The translations under genes and the position numbers were made by a program. 64,000 bases of DNA from Pezicula radicicola (taxonomy: Eukaryota > Ascomycota > Leotiomycetes > Helotiales > Dermateaceae), in assembly GCA_003008705.1 (NCBI GenBank), contig PDUO01000011.1, positions 983,956-1,047,955 on the forward strand. Reading direction: 5' to 3'. Below the pieces are notes generated by a model. The model was given only the letters and a program-made list of their open reading frames with translations, made no database searches and was not told the DNA's origin. Shown here in pieces: positions 24,099 through 35,460 of the stretch (within the stretch, counting starts at the first letter, position 1; every line of letters starts with the position of its first letter).

Positions 24099-26248
24099 AT
24101 ATCCCAGTAAGATGGGTTGTACTGCAGAAATGTTGATCTTAGGAGGGAAGTGTTGACTGTCTTGGCCAGTCTATAAGCCGAACGCGGGGAGTTGGGTGAT
24201 TTCAACGCAGCCGGAGCTACTTACGTAGTTGTGTGGTGACGATAAGGTTGTCCAGCGCACGGATAGAATTATTGTTGTTAGGATTGTTTGTTATATTATG
24301 TATGGGATGTACAGTACGAAGTACTACCCAGCACCATAGGACAAGATGCTACCGTTCTAGACGCTTGACTTGCAGTGACTTGTACGGTAGCTGTTCTGAA
24401 AAGGAAAAATCGAGGGGGGGNNNNNNNNNNNNNNNNNNNNNNNNNNNNNNNNNNNNNNNNNNNNNCAGGGTCTTTGGATACCACGAACTATAAAATATAG
24501 TACTGTATAGTAACTGTAGTAGTGGTGTGGAAGTAACCAAAGCCCGAAAGCTGGACACCCTTTGTGGAGTATAGTACCTATTGGACCCTGAAATGCTAGA
24601 AAAAGCTTATTAGGCCTTCGCACCCCGGATTGGAACTAGAAGCTGAAGACTACCAGGACGTGAACACAGTAAGTACAGTTCTGCAGTAAAAGGTAAGATA
24701 AGGTTACTATGGACACGATGAAGGGTGCATGGCCTGGATGACGCATCAAACAGCTCATCACCCTTTACGGCAAACAAAAAAAAAGTCACATCATTCACGT
24801 TTCACGGGTTCCAGTCTGTGCCTCTCCCATTTCCAGTCTCGTGCCTTTAGTTAGCCCATGTGGGACACTCCAAATCCTCGATGTGCACGATAAAGTACGA
24901 TAGAGAGCTTCCATCCTTGTGAAAATAATAGAATGGCTTCTGGATCTATTAGTGCTCTACAGTACCTCCGTATGCCCATGCGCAACTTGCGCCCTGTATA
25001 GGACAGTTCTTTGTATCATACCTCCGTAATATGTTCGACGGTGGCAGCCATCATCGAATCTCGCTATCATCGAGAAACACCAGCGGCTGTCTGCCTAGCA
25101 TTTGCATTGCTATACAGTAACGGCCCAGAAATCGCAATGGGCATAGATAAGCTGCCCTTGCAGCTTTCTCAATGCCATCTGTTAGGGAGAGGTTACATTG
25201 TACTGTACGGGTTGCCTACCGTACTTACGGATTGCTGATTACGAGATCTGATCACCACCAGACCTAACCATGGAGATATGGCCGTGGAAATGTTTAAAAC
25301 CCTTTGAATCGACCGATTCTGAATAACCAAAAGGAGGATTTCCATGCTTGGCGCCTCCAACTTCTGCTTGCCGTCTTGGAAATGTACGAGGCTACCATAC
25401 TAGTACCATCCGCGGACATTAAAACGATAATCCCTGCCCAAATAGCCAATATTCATAGGTCAAGCTATTAGCGATCAAAGCTTTTAAAACCTGCCGCTCC
25501 CTCGTATTAGGTTTCCGGCTGTGGCCCGCCGTGGGGACGAAGTTCTAAGTTCTACGAAGTAAGCATATAGTACCTTTCGCATTCCTTTGCCGAGTCTTTT
25601 AACTACTGGGCGACGGGAGCCACTTGCGAGTGCTATCGGGGTCTAAACAAGAACTACACCAATAAAATTAATAATATAGGATCTTGCTACCAAGTCTAGG
25701 GTGAACAGGCGAGCCTGATGACGAAGCGTAAGGTTCTAAAGGGGTAGGGACTGCCTAGGAAGAATTTAACCCTAATAAGATTTGACTCTAGTTCCGAGGA
25801 TAGGTAAGCTCTAATAAGCCTATCCGAAGATAAGCCTAACCGTGGTTAGGTAAAGTTTACTAGTAGTATAGTTCTTAAATAACTTGAAATTGATGGCCCG
25901 ACCCCTACTCTGCCCTATAAAATTAGAGTTGCCGGGGATGGACCGATAATAAATCAAATAGCAGAGTGACGGTAAAGGAGGTTCGATTCCTACCAACTAG
26001 CTCCTACGTAAGAAGGCATAGATCACTAAGGTGATTCGTGTTATGCTTGGCGTGTACCTCTGCTACTCCTAACGCTGCGAGAAACAAAAACAACAACCAT
26101 GCTAGAGGTGAGAATATCTATGACAGTACAATTAATGGTAGGTGTATTTGGCTCAAAATAAATCCTTGGGCTCATTGGTAACACTGAGCTCTAAACCAAA
26201 TGGTGATTGGTTATCTTAATATTGAAGAGGCAAACAATATCAAGATAT
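24099..26248. other. Gene-poor spacer, possible decayed repeats
   Basis: No gene supported. It contains a G run and the sequence gap, scattered copies of tacctccgta-like motifs (24963, 25020), and a stretch near 25740-25870 with many short taag/ctta repeats that looks like mutated repeat DNA. Confidence 0.45.
24421..24465. other. Assembly gap (45 N)
   Basis: Forty-five undetermined bases directly after a G homopolymer, so the true length and content are unknown. Confidence 0.99.
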
Positions 26249-26415
26249 TACGGAGGTACATGGGTTAAGTATTGTACCCTGCAACGTCTATGAGTACTGT
26301 TTGGAGCGTAAACGACCAAAAATGGCCGATAACAATCTGTACTTCTAGGATAAGTAGCGCGCATAACTTAGCACTGACTTGGTAGGGAACAATACTTAAG
26401 CTATGTACCTCCGTA
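26249..26415. mobile_element. Small inverted-repeat (MITE-like) element
   Basis: Two 32-bp arms, 26249-26280 and 26384-26415, are inverted copies with about 4 mismatches, both starting tacggaggtacat. The interior is about 100 bp and noncoding. TA occurs at both outer ends, fitting a TA target duplication of the Tc1/mariner type. No transposase is present. Confidence 0.65.
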
Positions 26416-26745
26416 CTTTGCCTTCATAGAATAATGAGCAACTTGCTTACCGACTAAGACGACCCCTCTTCTAACCCCAACCCGGCTCACAACAGTAACT
26501 GTCTATCGACTGGGTTCCCGAGAGGAACATGCAAATAGCGCATTGGGTGAAAGCTTTCTGGGTAACTAAGTTTGGTCAAAAGAATCATTTCCCACTACTT
26601 GAACAGTTATTCTCATGAAAATATAGCACTGGCTCACCAGTAACTCCTCACGCTTCCGATAGAGCGCCACCCACCGATCCTAAATCCAAAACGCCGTGCT
26701 GAAAACCTCGCCATTCCATTCCATTCCGTCATTAAAAAAATAATT
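26416..26745. other. Intergenic, 3' of MINDY gene
   Basis: No supported gene; includes a short ccatt repeat near 26711-26726. Confidence 0.4.
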
Positions 26746-29700
26746 TCACATAACAAGACAATCCCTGTCCCTTTCCTGATTCTGTTGCTGTACAGGAACA
26801 CTGGGTCGTCTTCCAGGAATCTGGTCGATCAAAGTTGCCCCTCTTCCTCTGCCAGCAGTGTTTGCTCTCCCTCCTCTCCCAGGATTTTGCACTGGAGATG
26901 CCGAACTTACACTGTATGCACTGGCCCTTCGTTGAGGAGCGTTGGGATCGGCACTTGGGTGTGATGGGTGATCAGGAGGTGGCACGTAAGCAGGTGTTGT
27001 GGCTGCTCTGTCCGTAAAGGGGGAGTTAGCAATTACTTCTTCTGTAGGGGATTTGGTGTTGTCGTTCCCGAGACATGTCTCGAGAGAAAACGTCTTGAAA
27101 GGGGATGCCTCAAGAGGAACTCCTCTTAAAATATTCTCGAATAGGAATGAAAGTGCTCCCCTCATACGTACTCATCATAAGTAGGTGGTGGTGCGTCAAT
27201 GCCAGCTTCTGGGTCAACAGGTCTCCCTCCAGCGCCAGCTCTTCGTGGAGGGATTGCCGGACGTGGTTGACTCGGCTGACGAAGATTCTGCTGGCTAGGC
27301 CTGCTTTGACCTCGAGTTCGTCCACGACCACTACCTCCACCGCGCTGTGATACTGGGACAGAGTTGGATTGAGCACCTTGTTGCTCGATATATTGCTGCG
27401 ACAGTTCCGTTTCTCGTCTTCTTCGTGCCATTTCGTTCCTGTGGCGCTCTTCCTCCTCTTCTTGTAGCTGTAGAGCGAGAGCCATATCGTGGTCTTCTTG
27501 TTCTGTGTTTGGACTTGTGGGGGGGATTGGATCCTGGTGAGAGGAAGCTGCGGACGGTTGGCTTTGATGACCTTGTACGCGACCCGGATTTGTATTCCAT
27601 CCTGACGTTTGTCCTGACTGCGACATGACAGGACTGGCAGGGGCGCCACCAACAAGGCGAAAGTCTCCAGAGAAGAAGTCTGCATTCTCGCCATTGACAT
27701 CAATGAGACTTTCCCAAACGACTTCCTCGTGACCTGCGTAGCCCATATCTGTCACAAGCTGTAATAGTTGTAGAGTTTCCGGATGCCGATACAGAGTTGA
27801 GAAATGATCGTTGCGGAATAAGATTGCAACACCCGCGGGTGGTAAGGATGTTGTGATAGTGTTCAGACCATGCTGTGTCAGCTGCGTGGCAGCCGTACTC
27901 AAGAAAGCCTTGATGGTTGCAATGTCCTCCAATGTAGCTTGCTCTTCAAAGCTCAAACCTTCTCGCTGTAGCTTATCCTCTAACTCTTCTTCGCGAAACA
28001 TAATGTTCTGGGCATCTTCATACGTCTTTGCTGATCTTGCGAGTGCAGCATAAGCTGGAGAGTCTTTTTCTGGTAACCATCCATGAATCAGAGGGATTGA
28101 AAATGTACTATATAATTTCATCTCCCGCGTTTCTTCAAAGGTACCCGGGACAGTGTCCACTCTTTCGGACGGGTGTACATGTGACATCGATTTCCTTAGT
28201 TCTTTCGTAGTAGGTGCAGGGGGAATGAAACTAGGGTTTACATTCATGCCTGTGTGAAGAGTGAGCAGGAAAGAATATAGATCACCGACGTCGGGAAGTT
28301 CTTGCGCTGCATCACCGCGTCGGCCAGACATAAGTTCGTCAAATACTGCTTCAATAAGCAAACCCAGGCTAACTTGTTCCCTCGACTGGAGGGTTTCAAC
28401 TAGAGCTGTGTCCATGTCTGCAGGTGTTGATAGCGTCAAGGCGTTCACTAGCGCAAGAAGGGGACAAGGTCCGTTGGCATTTTGTACCAAGATTGGAGAA
28501 ATTCTGGGGTTTCTTTCAGCATTAACATCATGCCAAGTAATTTTCTTGATATCGTAGGTCTCTTTTTTCTGTGCGTTTGCAGTCGCAATTGCAGATGCTG
28601 AAGGTCCTGCGGAGGACGACGTCAAGGTGTTAGCCACCGGGCGTGGTGGCTGAGGTGGAGGTTGTTCCTCTGGTTTTCTTGGAGGAAGTGCAGGTTGTTC
28701 CTCTGATGTTCTTGGAGGAAGTGCAGGCGCATGTTCTTCGTTAGAAATGATCTCGATTTCGGTGCCATCTGCCCCGATTATCCCACTTTGTTGGCTGGTC
28801 TGAGGGAGAGTTTCATGTTCAACGATATTCCAGCCATCAGCTTGTTGTACAGCATCTACAGGGCTCAATGGCTGATCGAAACTAATTGCTTGCTTCTTGG
28901 GAGATCCACTTTGCCCGTCCCATGCATGCTGGTCCTCTCGGAGCTGTTGAGACTCCTCTGTTTGTGTGGCTGGTAGTTCATAAACGCTTTCATCCTCGTC
29001 CCAAGCTGGTGATTCATCTTCCTCTGCATCAATAATCACTGGGTGCTCGTTCGACGTTAGCGATTCAGGAATGGTCGGGGCTTTCCTTTCGGGTGGTGGC
29101 GCTGTCCAAGCATTATCTCCTGAGTCTGGAAGCTGAACTGAAGGTATATCAGGCAAGTTCTGAGTTGATGCCTTCTCATTTAATGCGGGCTGCCAAGGGT
29201 TTGTGGACTGTTCGGAGACTGAGAGATTTGAAAACTGGTGGGAAAGAGGAGTTGGTGGGGTTTCTATTGGGTGTTAGCAAAACAAATCGCATATGTACAT
29301 CTGTGGAATTGGAACGTAGTGCCAGAGTTTCGGCCTTCAAGGATTAGAAGGATATACCTTACATACCTTTGAAAACTGGAAGTGGAGGATGTGCGTTAGA
29401 AGAACCAGCTAGATCCTCTACAGAACCCCAAGCTTGAGTACTGCTTTCTCTTCCATCATATCCGCCTGGGTGGTGCTGTTGCTTCAAAAAAGGATTGTTG
29501 CTCATTGCAGGGTTATTGGTAAGGCTTTCTTGCGAAGACTTCGGTGTGTATCCTGGTGGCCCTTTACCAGGCCTCAGAGATTCGGGTATTTCTGTGGACG
29601 TCTCTGCTTTCCCTGAATTGTGATTGACGGCTCCATCAATCAAGATTCCTTCACCAACCCAAGCATCGGGAGTGGTTGACTGCGAATCAGTGGGAGATCG

Positions 29701-29838
29701 AAGCTCATTCCGCGCATCTTGTACTCGGAACGCTGGGGGAGCGTCGGTCGCGGTAGGCGTGGTAGGATATGGAGGATTAGAGGAGAGTGGTCCAAGAGCG
29801 TCTTGGGCTGATGAAGGTAGCGGCTTTCGGGTGACCAT
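26746..29838 (-). CDS. MINDY-family (DUF544) deubiquitinase with UIM and CaaX end
   Basis: Cysteine protease of the MINDY family, which trims Lys48-linked polyubiquitin; 941 residues. Exons are 29838-29367, 29263-27172 and 27007-26746 (942 codons). A disordered Pro/Gln/Ser-rich N-terminus (about 1-390) includes repeated LPPR proline motifs. The catalytic domain starts near 395, with the oxyanion Gln and nucleophile in LVQNANGPCPLL (Cys about 424) and the His in RNDHF (about 644). A ubiquitin-interacting helix DHDMALALQLQEEEEE (about 748-763) and an Arg/Gly-rich tail follow. The protein ends in CLVM, a CaaX prenylation motif, suggesting membrane attachment. The last intron was placed at gtacgtatg so that the GAG codon is split. 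Confidence 0.93.
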
Positions 29839-31040
29839 ATTCGCAGGCTCCCAATGGGAAAATAAAGATGGTTGACTTTATTCTCCTCTCGTCTTGAGGA
29901 ACTTGAGCCTGTCACTAGATATTCAAGTTGCCCGAATGATTAAGCTTTGAGATCAAGTTTCGTGTAGACGTATTCCGTAGGCAGCAGATAAACGCGGAGG
30001 TTGGGTTGTCGTCAGTGAGACCTTGCATATGATGGCATTGCAGATAGCTTAGAGAAGCGATTCTTACAGAAGATGCAATTACTGATGAGCTTCTAAGCAA
30101 CAGTAACAGCAAAAGGGCAATTTGAAAATACAGAATAGCAATAATGTTGCTAAAGGAAGGCTTTGGAAGCTACGGTGCTAGGTACTGCTACAGTAGCAAG
30201 GTATCGATAAGTGAACAGGATCACGCCGCAGTGGCTGTGCTATGTTGTGTGTGGATTTGGATTTGGGAAGCCAATTAGCCAGTGTTCAACTCATTCACCA
30301 CACCACAGTACTGCGGCAGGGAAGGAACATAGAACGCGAACGTGTCTGCCTCGTTTGGCCTTTGGTGAATGGAATGGCAAGAAAGGCGAGTGAATGGATG
30401 CTTGCGCGTCCTTCCACTAGAGAGGCTGAGAGACTGTGCCGCCTCTCTCGGACTGCGTGACGTAGTGTCCTTCGCAACCCGACAATACCTATACAAATAC
30501 GTGATACGAGAATTGACAAGCCGCCCACTTAAAGTGCTGCCCTGCGCCATATGCTTTTGAACCCCATGACATTTGAAAAATAGAGACTAATAAAACACAA
30601 CCTTAGAGTTGTTTAAATTATTTGAAACTAAGGCATTTTAATAAGATATCTTAAATAATGTTTTCGTAATATAGAGCTATATTTTTCTAATAGTATTATT
30701 AAATTACTATAAAAAAAGTACTTTTTTATATAGACCTAAAAAAAAAAAGAGATCTCTCTTATATACCTAAGGTATATACATTTCTCCCTATTTCTATAAT
30801 TAATAATAATAGAACACATATAGCAAAGAATAATTATCTCTAAAATCTTTATTATAGAACAAGTTGTTCTAAAGTTAAAGTTATTATCAAATTCATATGC
30901 GCCGCAGGTCACGGAATTGCAAATTACGCTGACAAGCACTTTACCTAAAACAGAATCTCGAGGCTGGGTTTTTTTTTCGCAAGGCTGCGAGCCTTTAAAA
31001 CCTCGACAAGGTCATGACAAGACGCAGATAACTACCAACA
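29839..31040. other. Divergent spacer between MINDY gene and TRM6, with AT-rich island
   Basis: Contains the two presumed promoters and no supported gene. Positions about 30570-30900 are extremely AT-rich with several short palindromes (see separate entry). Confidence 0.5.
30570..30900. repeat. AT-rich island with palindromes, probable decayed repeat
   Basis: Base composition shifts sharply from the flanks. Palindromic segments include aaaaaagtactttttt, agagatctct, atacctaaggtat and agaacaagttgttct. No coding capacity. It looks like a C-to-T mutated (RIP-type) transposon remnant, but no family is recognisable. Confidence 0.45.
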
Positions 31041-32872
31041 ATGCATTCCCTTGTGAAGCCCAATGCCTGGGTAGTCTTGCGACTACCTTCAGATACTCTC
31101 AAGGTCCTTCAACTTGTACCAAATATGTGAGTGTGATAGTTTGAGTGAGCAGCTTTATACCTCAAATCATTGCCTTTCCCTAGCTATTTATTCCTTCGTC
31201 GAAATACTGATTTGCGCGCAGAACTATTTCACTGGGGAAATATGGTACTTTTCCAAGCAATCTCGTTATTGAGCGTCCTTATAACCTCACCTACGAACTC
31301 CTTGATAGACCGCAAGGACAGAAGGATTCTGGTTTGCGCATTGTACCTGCGTCTGAACTTCATGCGGAAACAATAGCAGAAGAGACAGCTACTACCAACC
31401 CAGGAGCTGACGAGAATCTGATCATCGGAGGCGATGGTGTGGAGTTTGAGTTGGTCGGCGAGAATGGGGAGGTTATCATGCGATCGAATCGAGAGACGAT
31501 AGACGACTCGGCACGCCAGACCCTGACAATGGAAGAAATAGAGATTTTGAAGAGGGAGGGCACAGATGCAGGAAAATATCTCATTGCTAAATTGATGTTG
31601 TCACATACAGCTCTAGATCAGAAGACATCGTTTTCCCTAGCGAAGTATAAGCTACTGAAAACGAAGAAATATTTACGACGCTTCACGATTCTACCTCTGG
31701 ATGTTGCTATGATGACGCATTGGATGATGGAAGAAAGAGATGCCGGAAAGATTTTCGAGATGAGGGAAGAAATGCTCGCTTTAGTTGGCTGCTGGGGAAA
31801 TGTTCACTACTCGGGCGAGAGTTTTCTTGGTACGGACTCTATAAATGGAGGCCGATGGTTGATCATTGACGAGACCGGAGGGCTTCTTGTAGCTGCCATG
31901 GCCGAGAGAATGGGTACATTATACCCAACAGAGGACTCGGCGCTCGAGGATTCAGATTTGGAATTCGAACCCCGCTCAAAGCCTGCACCCAGACACTATA
32001 CGGACGAAATAGAGCCAGCTCCAGCGAAAAGCAACACATTAACACTCATCCATACAAATGCACAACCAAACCTCTCGCTCCTCAAATATTTCGACTACCT
32101 TGCCGACAACCCCGAGCCCTCCCATCCCCTCACAACAAATCTACACACCTTATCGTGGCTTCAATTAATATCACCTGAGCTGGACACAACCTACTCCACG
32201 CCACCACCCACGCGGACACCTGAGGAGCTTGCCACAATGAAATCGGGGAAAAGAGGGACGTATTATCGTAAAAGGCGTCGATGGGCACGGACGAAGAGTA
32301 TTGTTGACAATACTCGTCTCGGCTCGTTCAGCGGTCTCATCGTAGCTTCTTCTATGGATCCTGCTTCAATACTTCGACATACTATTCCGCTCCTTGCAGG
32401 TGGAGCACCAATAGCCATTTACTCACCTACCATGGAGCCCTTATCAGCTCTAGCCGATCTGTATAGCACCTCTCGGCGAACCGCATTTATTCAAGCAGCA
32501 CCAGCTGAGCTTGAGGAAATGACAAGCAAGGAGAAGGAGCAGTGGACAGGGAATGAGGACTTTCCATTAAATCCGACTTTGGTGTTGGGAGCGAGTGTAC
32601 AGAGTAGTAAAGTGAGACAGTGGCAAGTGCTCCCTGGTAGAACACATCCTGAGATGACAGGTAGAGGTGGCGCAGAGGGTTATCTCTTCACTGGAGTAAA
32701 AGTATTACCTGCGGAAGGAAAAGTAGAAGCTAGGGGAAAGTTCAAGAAGAGAAAGCTTGATGAGCCGAAGGAGGGGAATCGGGAGAAACCACCTGGAGAT
32801 GTTGAGATGACAGGAGATATTAAAGAGCCCACCATCGGTCAAAAAGTAGATGTCAAGGTGGATGAGTCATAA
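31041..32872 (+). CDS. trm6: tRNA (adenine-58-N1)-methyltransferase non-catalytic subunit TRM6
   Basis: Partner of the catalytic Trm61 in the nuclear complex that makes m1A58 in tRNA, including initiator tRNA-Met; 578 residues. Exons are 31041-31126 and 31222-32872 (579 codons). The N-terminus (PNAWVVLRLPSDTLKVLQLV then ISLGKYGTFPSNLVIERPYN) and the block LKREGTDAGKYLIAKLMLSH match the Gcd10/Trm6 family. KTSFSLAKYKLLKTKKYLRR fits the same family. The C-terminal half carries a Rossmann-like methyltransferase fold without an obvious SAM-binding motif, as expected for the structural subunit. The tail is Lys-rich. The gene is convergent with ARPC3. Confidence 0.93.
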
Positions 32873-33138
32873 CATGGATTTTTCAAGCCAAGAAGAATTT
32901 TGACGCCGTCATAATGAGTCTGTCCAGTCATTCCGTCTATCGTTTGCAATTGCTCACAGCTCAAAATAAGTGAACTTTCCCATGCTTAGTATCAACAGTC
33001 GCTTCACAAAACCGCTCCCGTCCATCTCCGTTCGACCTGAGTACCCTAGATGCTGTTTTTTACTCACTCAGTTCTTTTAAGCAACTCAAGACGGATTATG
33101 CCAAGTGTAGTGACTTTGATTCTTACCTACAGCCGACT

Positions 33139-33935
33139 TCACAAACTCTTGCCCATGAATGTCCTCTTTTTGAAGCTCAACCACCACTTGCTAGGCTTTC
33201 CATCCCCATCTTCATAGATCCTAGCCAACAACCTACTTGCCAACTCCTGTCTCGCCTGGGCAAGATATTGACGTAGCGTCTCGGCATCCTGTCGACTCGC
33301 TGGCGGCTCAAACATCTGGTTAAGAGGAAATGCGGGGTCGCCTGGAATAGCAAAGTTGCTATCGAGAGCAATATTCTGAACTTCCTTCTGCGCTTCCCTA
33401 TTCTCTCCACATCAGCAAAAGTTTCCCCGCGTCTCCCCAGCTCTAATTTCCACATAGCCCCCCCAACCTTCAACTAATCTCAATCAAACATACCTAGCAG
33501 AGAACGTCGGTCTAATCTTCCCCAAACACTCGCTCACAAACAGGATGCCATAAATCAGTAGGCGATCTGCTGGCCCTTGAATCTCAAAGTTGCGGAAGAA
33601 GGTATTGGCGCGGAATAGCGATAGCACTTCGTCCAGCGCATCGTAGGATTCGGATTCGGGGTCGGGCGATTGAGAGAGTGGAATGGATGCATCGAGTGGG
33701 AGAGTGTAGGCTGGTCCTCGTACCTTGGTGCGGAGAGGTAAGAGGGGAAAGTTGCCGATTAGATGTGGGGAGGGTTCGGCGTTGAAGATGGAATTGTAGG
33801 CCTAGAGGGAGGGAAGTATTAGTTGATGCTTGCTGGATCTTTTTAAGTGGTTTAAGAGGAGAGGTTTTGTAGTGGAATGAAAAGAATACAGGAAGTCCAA
33901 GATGAAAACTGAACATATTCAGCACTTACCGGCAT
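33139..33935 (-). CDS. arc18: Arp2/3 complex subunit 3 (ARPC3, p21)
   Basis: Component of the Arp2/3 actin-nucleating complex; 190 residues. Exons are 33935-33930, 33801-33494 and 33397-33139 (191 codons). The first coding exon is only ATGCCG, directly followed by gtaagt, and joins to AYNSIFN to give the conserved start MPAYNS. Other family blocks are GNFPLLPLRTKVRGPA, DALDEVLSLFRANTFFRNFE, DRLLIYGILFVSECLGKI and the end KPSKWWLSFKKRTFMGKSL. Length matches the family (about 175-190). Confidence 0.95.
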
Positions 33936-34535
33936 TGCGTCAGTGGTTGTGGTGGTATGAAGAGAGCTTGGTTGGAGAGAAGAGGCGCCAGAAGCATGTG
34001 GTGGGGTTGTGGCCGATTGATGACTAAGGCAAAATATAAAGGTTCTTTTCTCGACGTGTTTCCGCGATGTCAACATCAACATTAACTACCTGGCTCAGTA
34101 AAAGTATTATTTCGTCAGATTCTTGGGCCATGCAGCTACATGGAATCTATAAATATACAGACTAGTCTACTATTATGTTACAAACTCTAGTACTCCACCA
34201 TTCAAGGTTGGCGGATATTTCTTGGCAAGTATCTTCACTTGGTGCTTCAGTAGCCATGCTTTCCACCATTGACAGATTCGCAGATGCAAGTCCACCGAGA
34301 GAATCGCCAGTATGGGAATCTATTAGACATCTACCATAAAACATTTAGTGGAGTTCAACACTAGCATAAGACTACTCCAGGAACTGTCTACGTTGAATTC
34401 GGTAATTCACTTGATTCTGATATTTGATTTAAAGCTTGTCTGCTGTGTTACAAGTGTACCATTAATAAGTCGCAAAGCGCCAATGAATATCATACAAGAC
34501 TAGCTCTCTCGCACTCCTGTGAAATATCTATCCCT
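33936..34535. other. Intergenic between ARPC3 and HeLo-domain gene
   Basis: Holds the ARPC3 leader and promoter. No supported gene. Confidence 0.45.
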
Positions 34536-35460
34536 CTATTCAAGTTCCGCAACAGAGTCTGATGAGCCTCTGCCTTCCTCAGAAGTTCTCGATGCTGGAG
34601 ATCTTTCAAACATCGTCTTCCCTTGGTAGTTCCCAATATTATTTCCAAAGTGTGTTTCTGAATAGCCGCCTGCCTTGATATTCTTGTACGTACTATCCCC
34701 TTTCATCTTTTCCGCTTCCCCTGGGGCAAAGTTGCTGCCGTAATGATCTTGCATGCCCATCAACCTCAACATTTTCATATACGGCCTTGCGAACTTCCAT
34801 TTCCACTTGTAGAATTGGCTTGAGAATTTCGTCGTCTTTCCCAATACCATTTTCACCACCAAGAGCAGAAAGGCTATCCTTGTCCATTTGCTTGACCTCT
34901 TCCTCGCAAAGCCGTTTTTGAAGCTCTTGGGTAGCAGGGAATAGTTCCACCAGGTTGTTTATCAATTCAGATAGCGTCTGGACGAGGTCAAGAAATGCGC
35001 CTCTCTGATAGAGTGCCCACGCAACTCTTTCGCGTATTCCGACTCGCTGCGTGCTAATCTTGCGGAAATCGATGTGGAGAGCCCTTAGAGATTTCTCGGT
35101 CTTGTCGACTTCCGTGCTCGTATCCAGTAGATTTACCTGCTCGGGCCTACGTTTAACATACTTCGCTGAGATGTTTTTGGTGTCATCAAAAGCTTCATGA
35201 ATCGAAGTGAGCCATTCATAAGCCTTGACGATCTCCACTTCGTCATAGTCCTCAGCACGCAGCCGTGCGTCAGGTCCATCGATCCCCATTGCCTTCCCCC
35301 ATCGAGTAAGACGCATCTCTGCTTGTTCGAGCATGCATAGTGTTCTGGCAAAGTCCTTTTCGCAGTCGCGACCAAACTGGATAAATTCGAAGCAATCGAC
35401 ACATGCAGTGAAGATGCCTGGAATGCCAGCAAGAGCAAGGCTGAAGCTGATCGGATCCAT
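34536..35460 (-). pseudogene. HeLo-domain (HET-S-like) protein with two amyloid-type repeats, frameshifted
   Basis: The first 220 residues are a HeLo (prion-inhibition and propagation) domain: MDPISFSLALAGIPGIFTAC at the start, then CFEFIQFGRDCEKDF and RLTRWGKAMGID. In the HET-S family this domain acts on membranes and drives incompatibility cell death when a C-terminal prion-forming region is templated. Here that region shows two pseudo-repeats of about 21 residues. The second (34694-34632) contains TYKNIKAGG and THFGNNIG. The first (34782-34725) begins in the HeLo frame (YENVEVDGHAR) and finishes in another frame (HYGSNF), so the frames change at about 34746. The HeLo frame stops at 34693 and the other frame continues to 34536. 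No acceptable intron bridges the change. This is a broken allele, an assembly error or programmed shifting. Confidence 0.8.

Noticed and set aside
25975..25990. B-box-like ggttcgattcc in the spacer
   Set aside because: No A box at the right distance and no cloverleaf; at most a worn tRNA-derived fragment.
34693..34862. Joining the two HeLo frames by an intron
   Set aside because: The only gt...ag pair nearby (from gtatat to gcaag) would be about 36 nt and would delete part of the first repeat, so a frameshift explains the sequence better.
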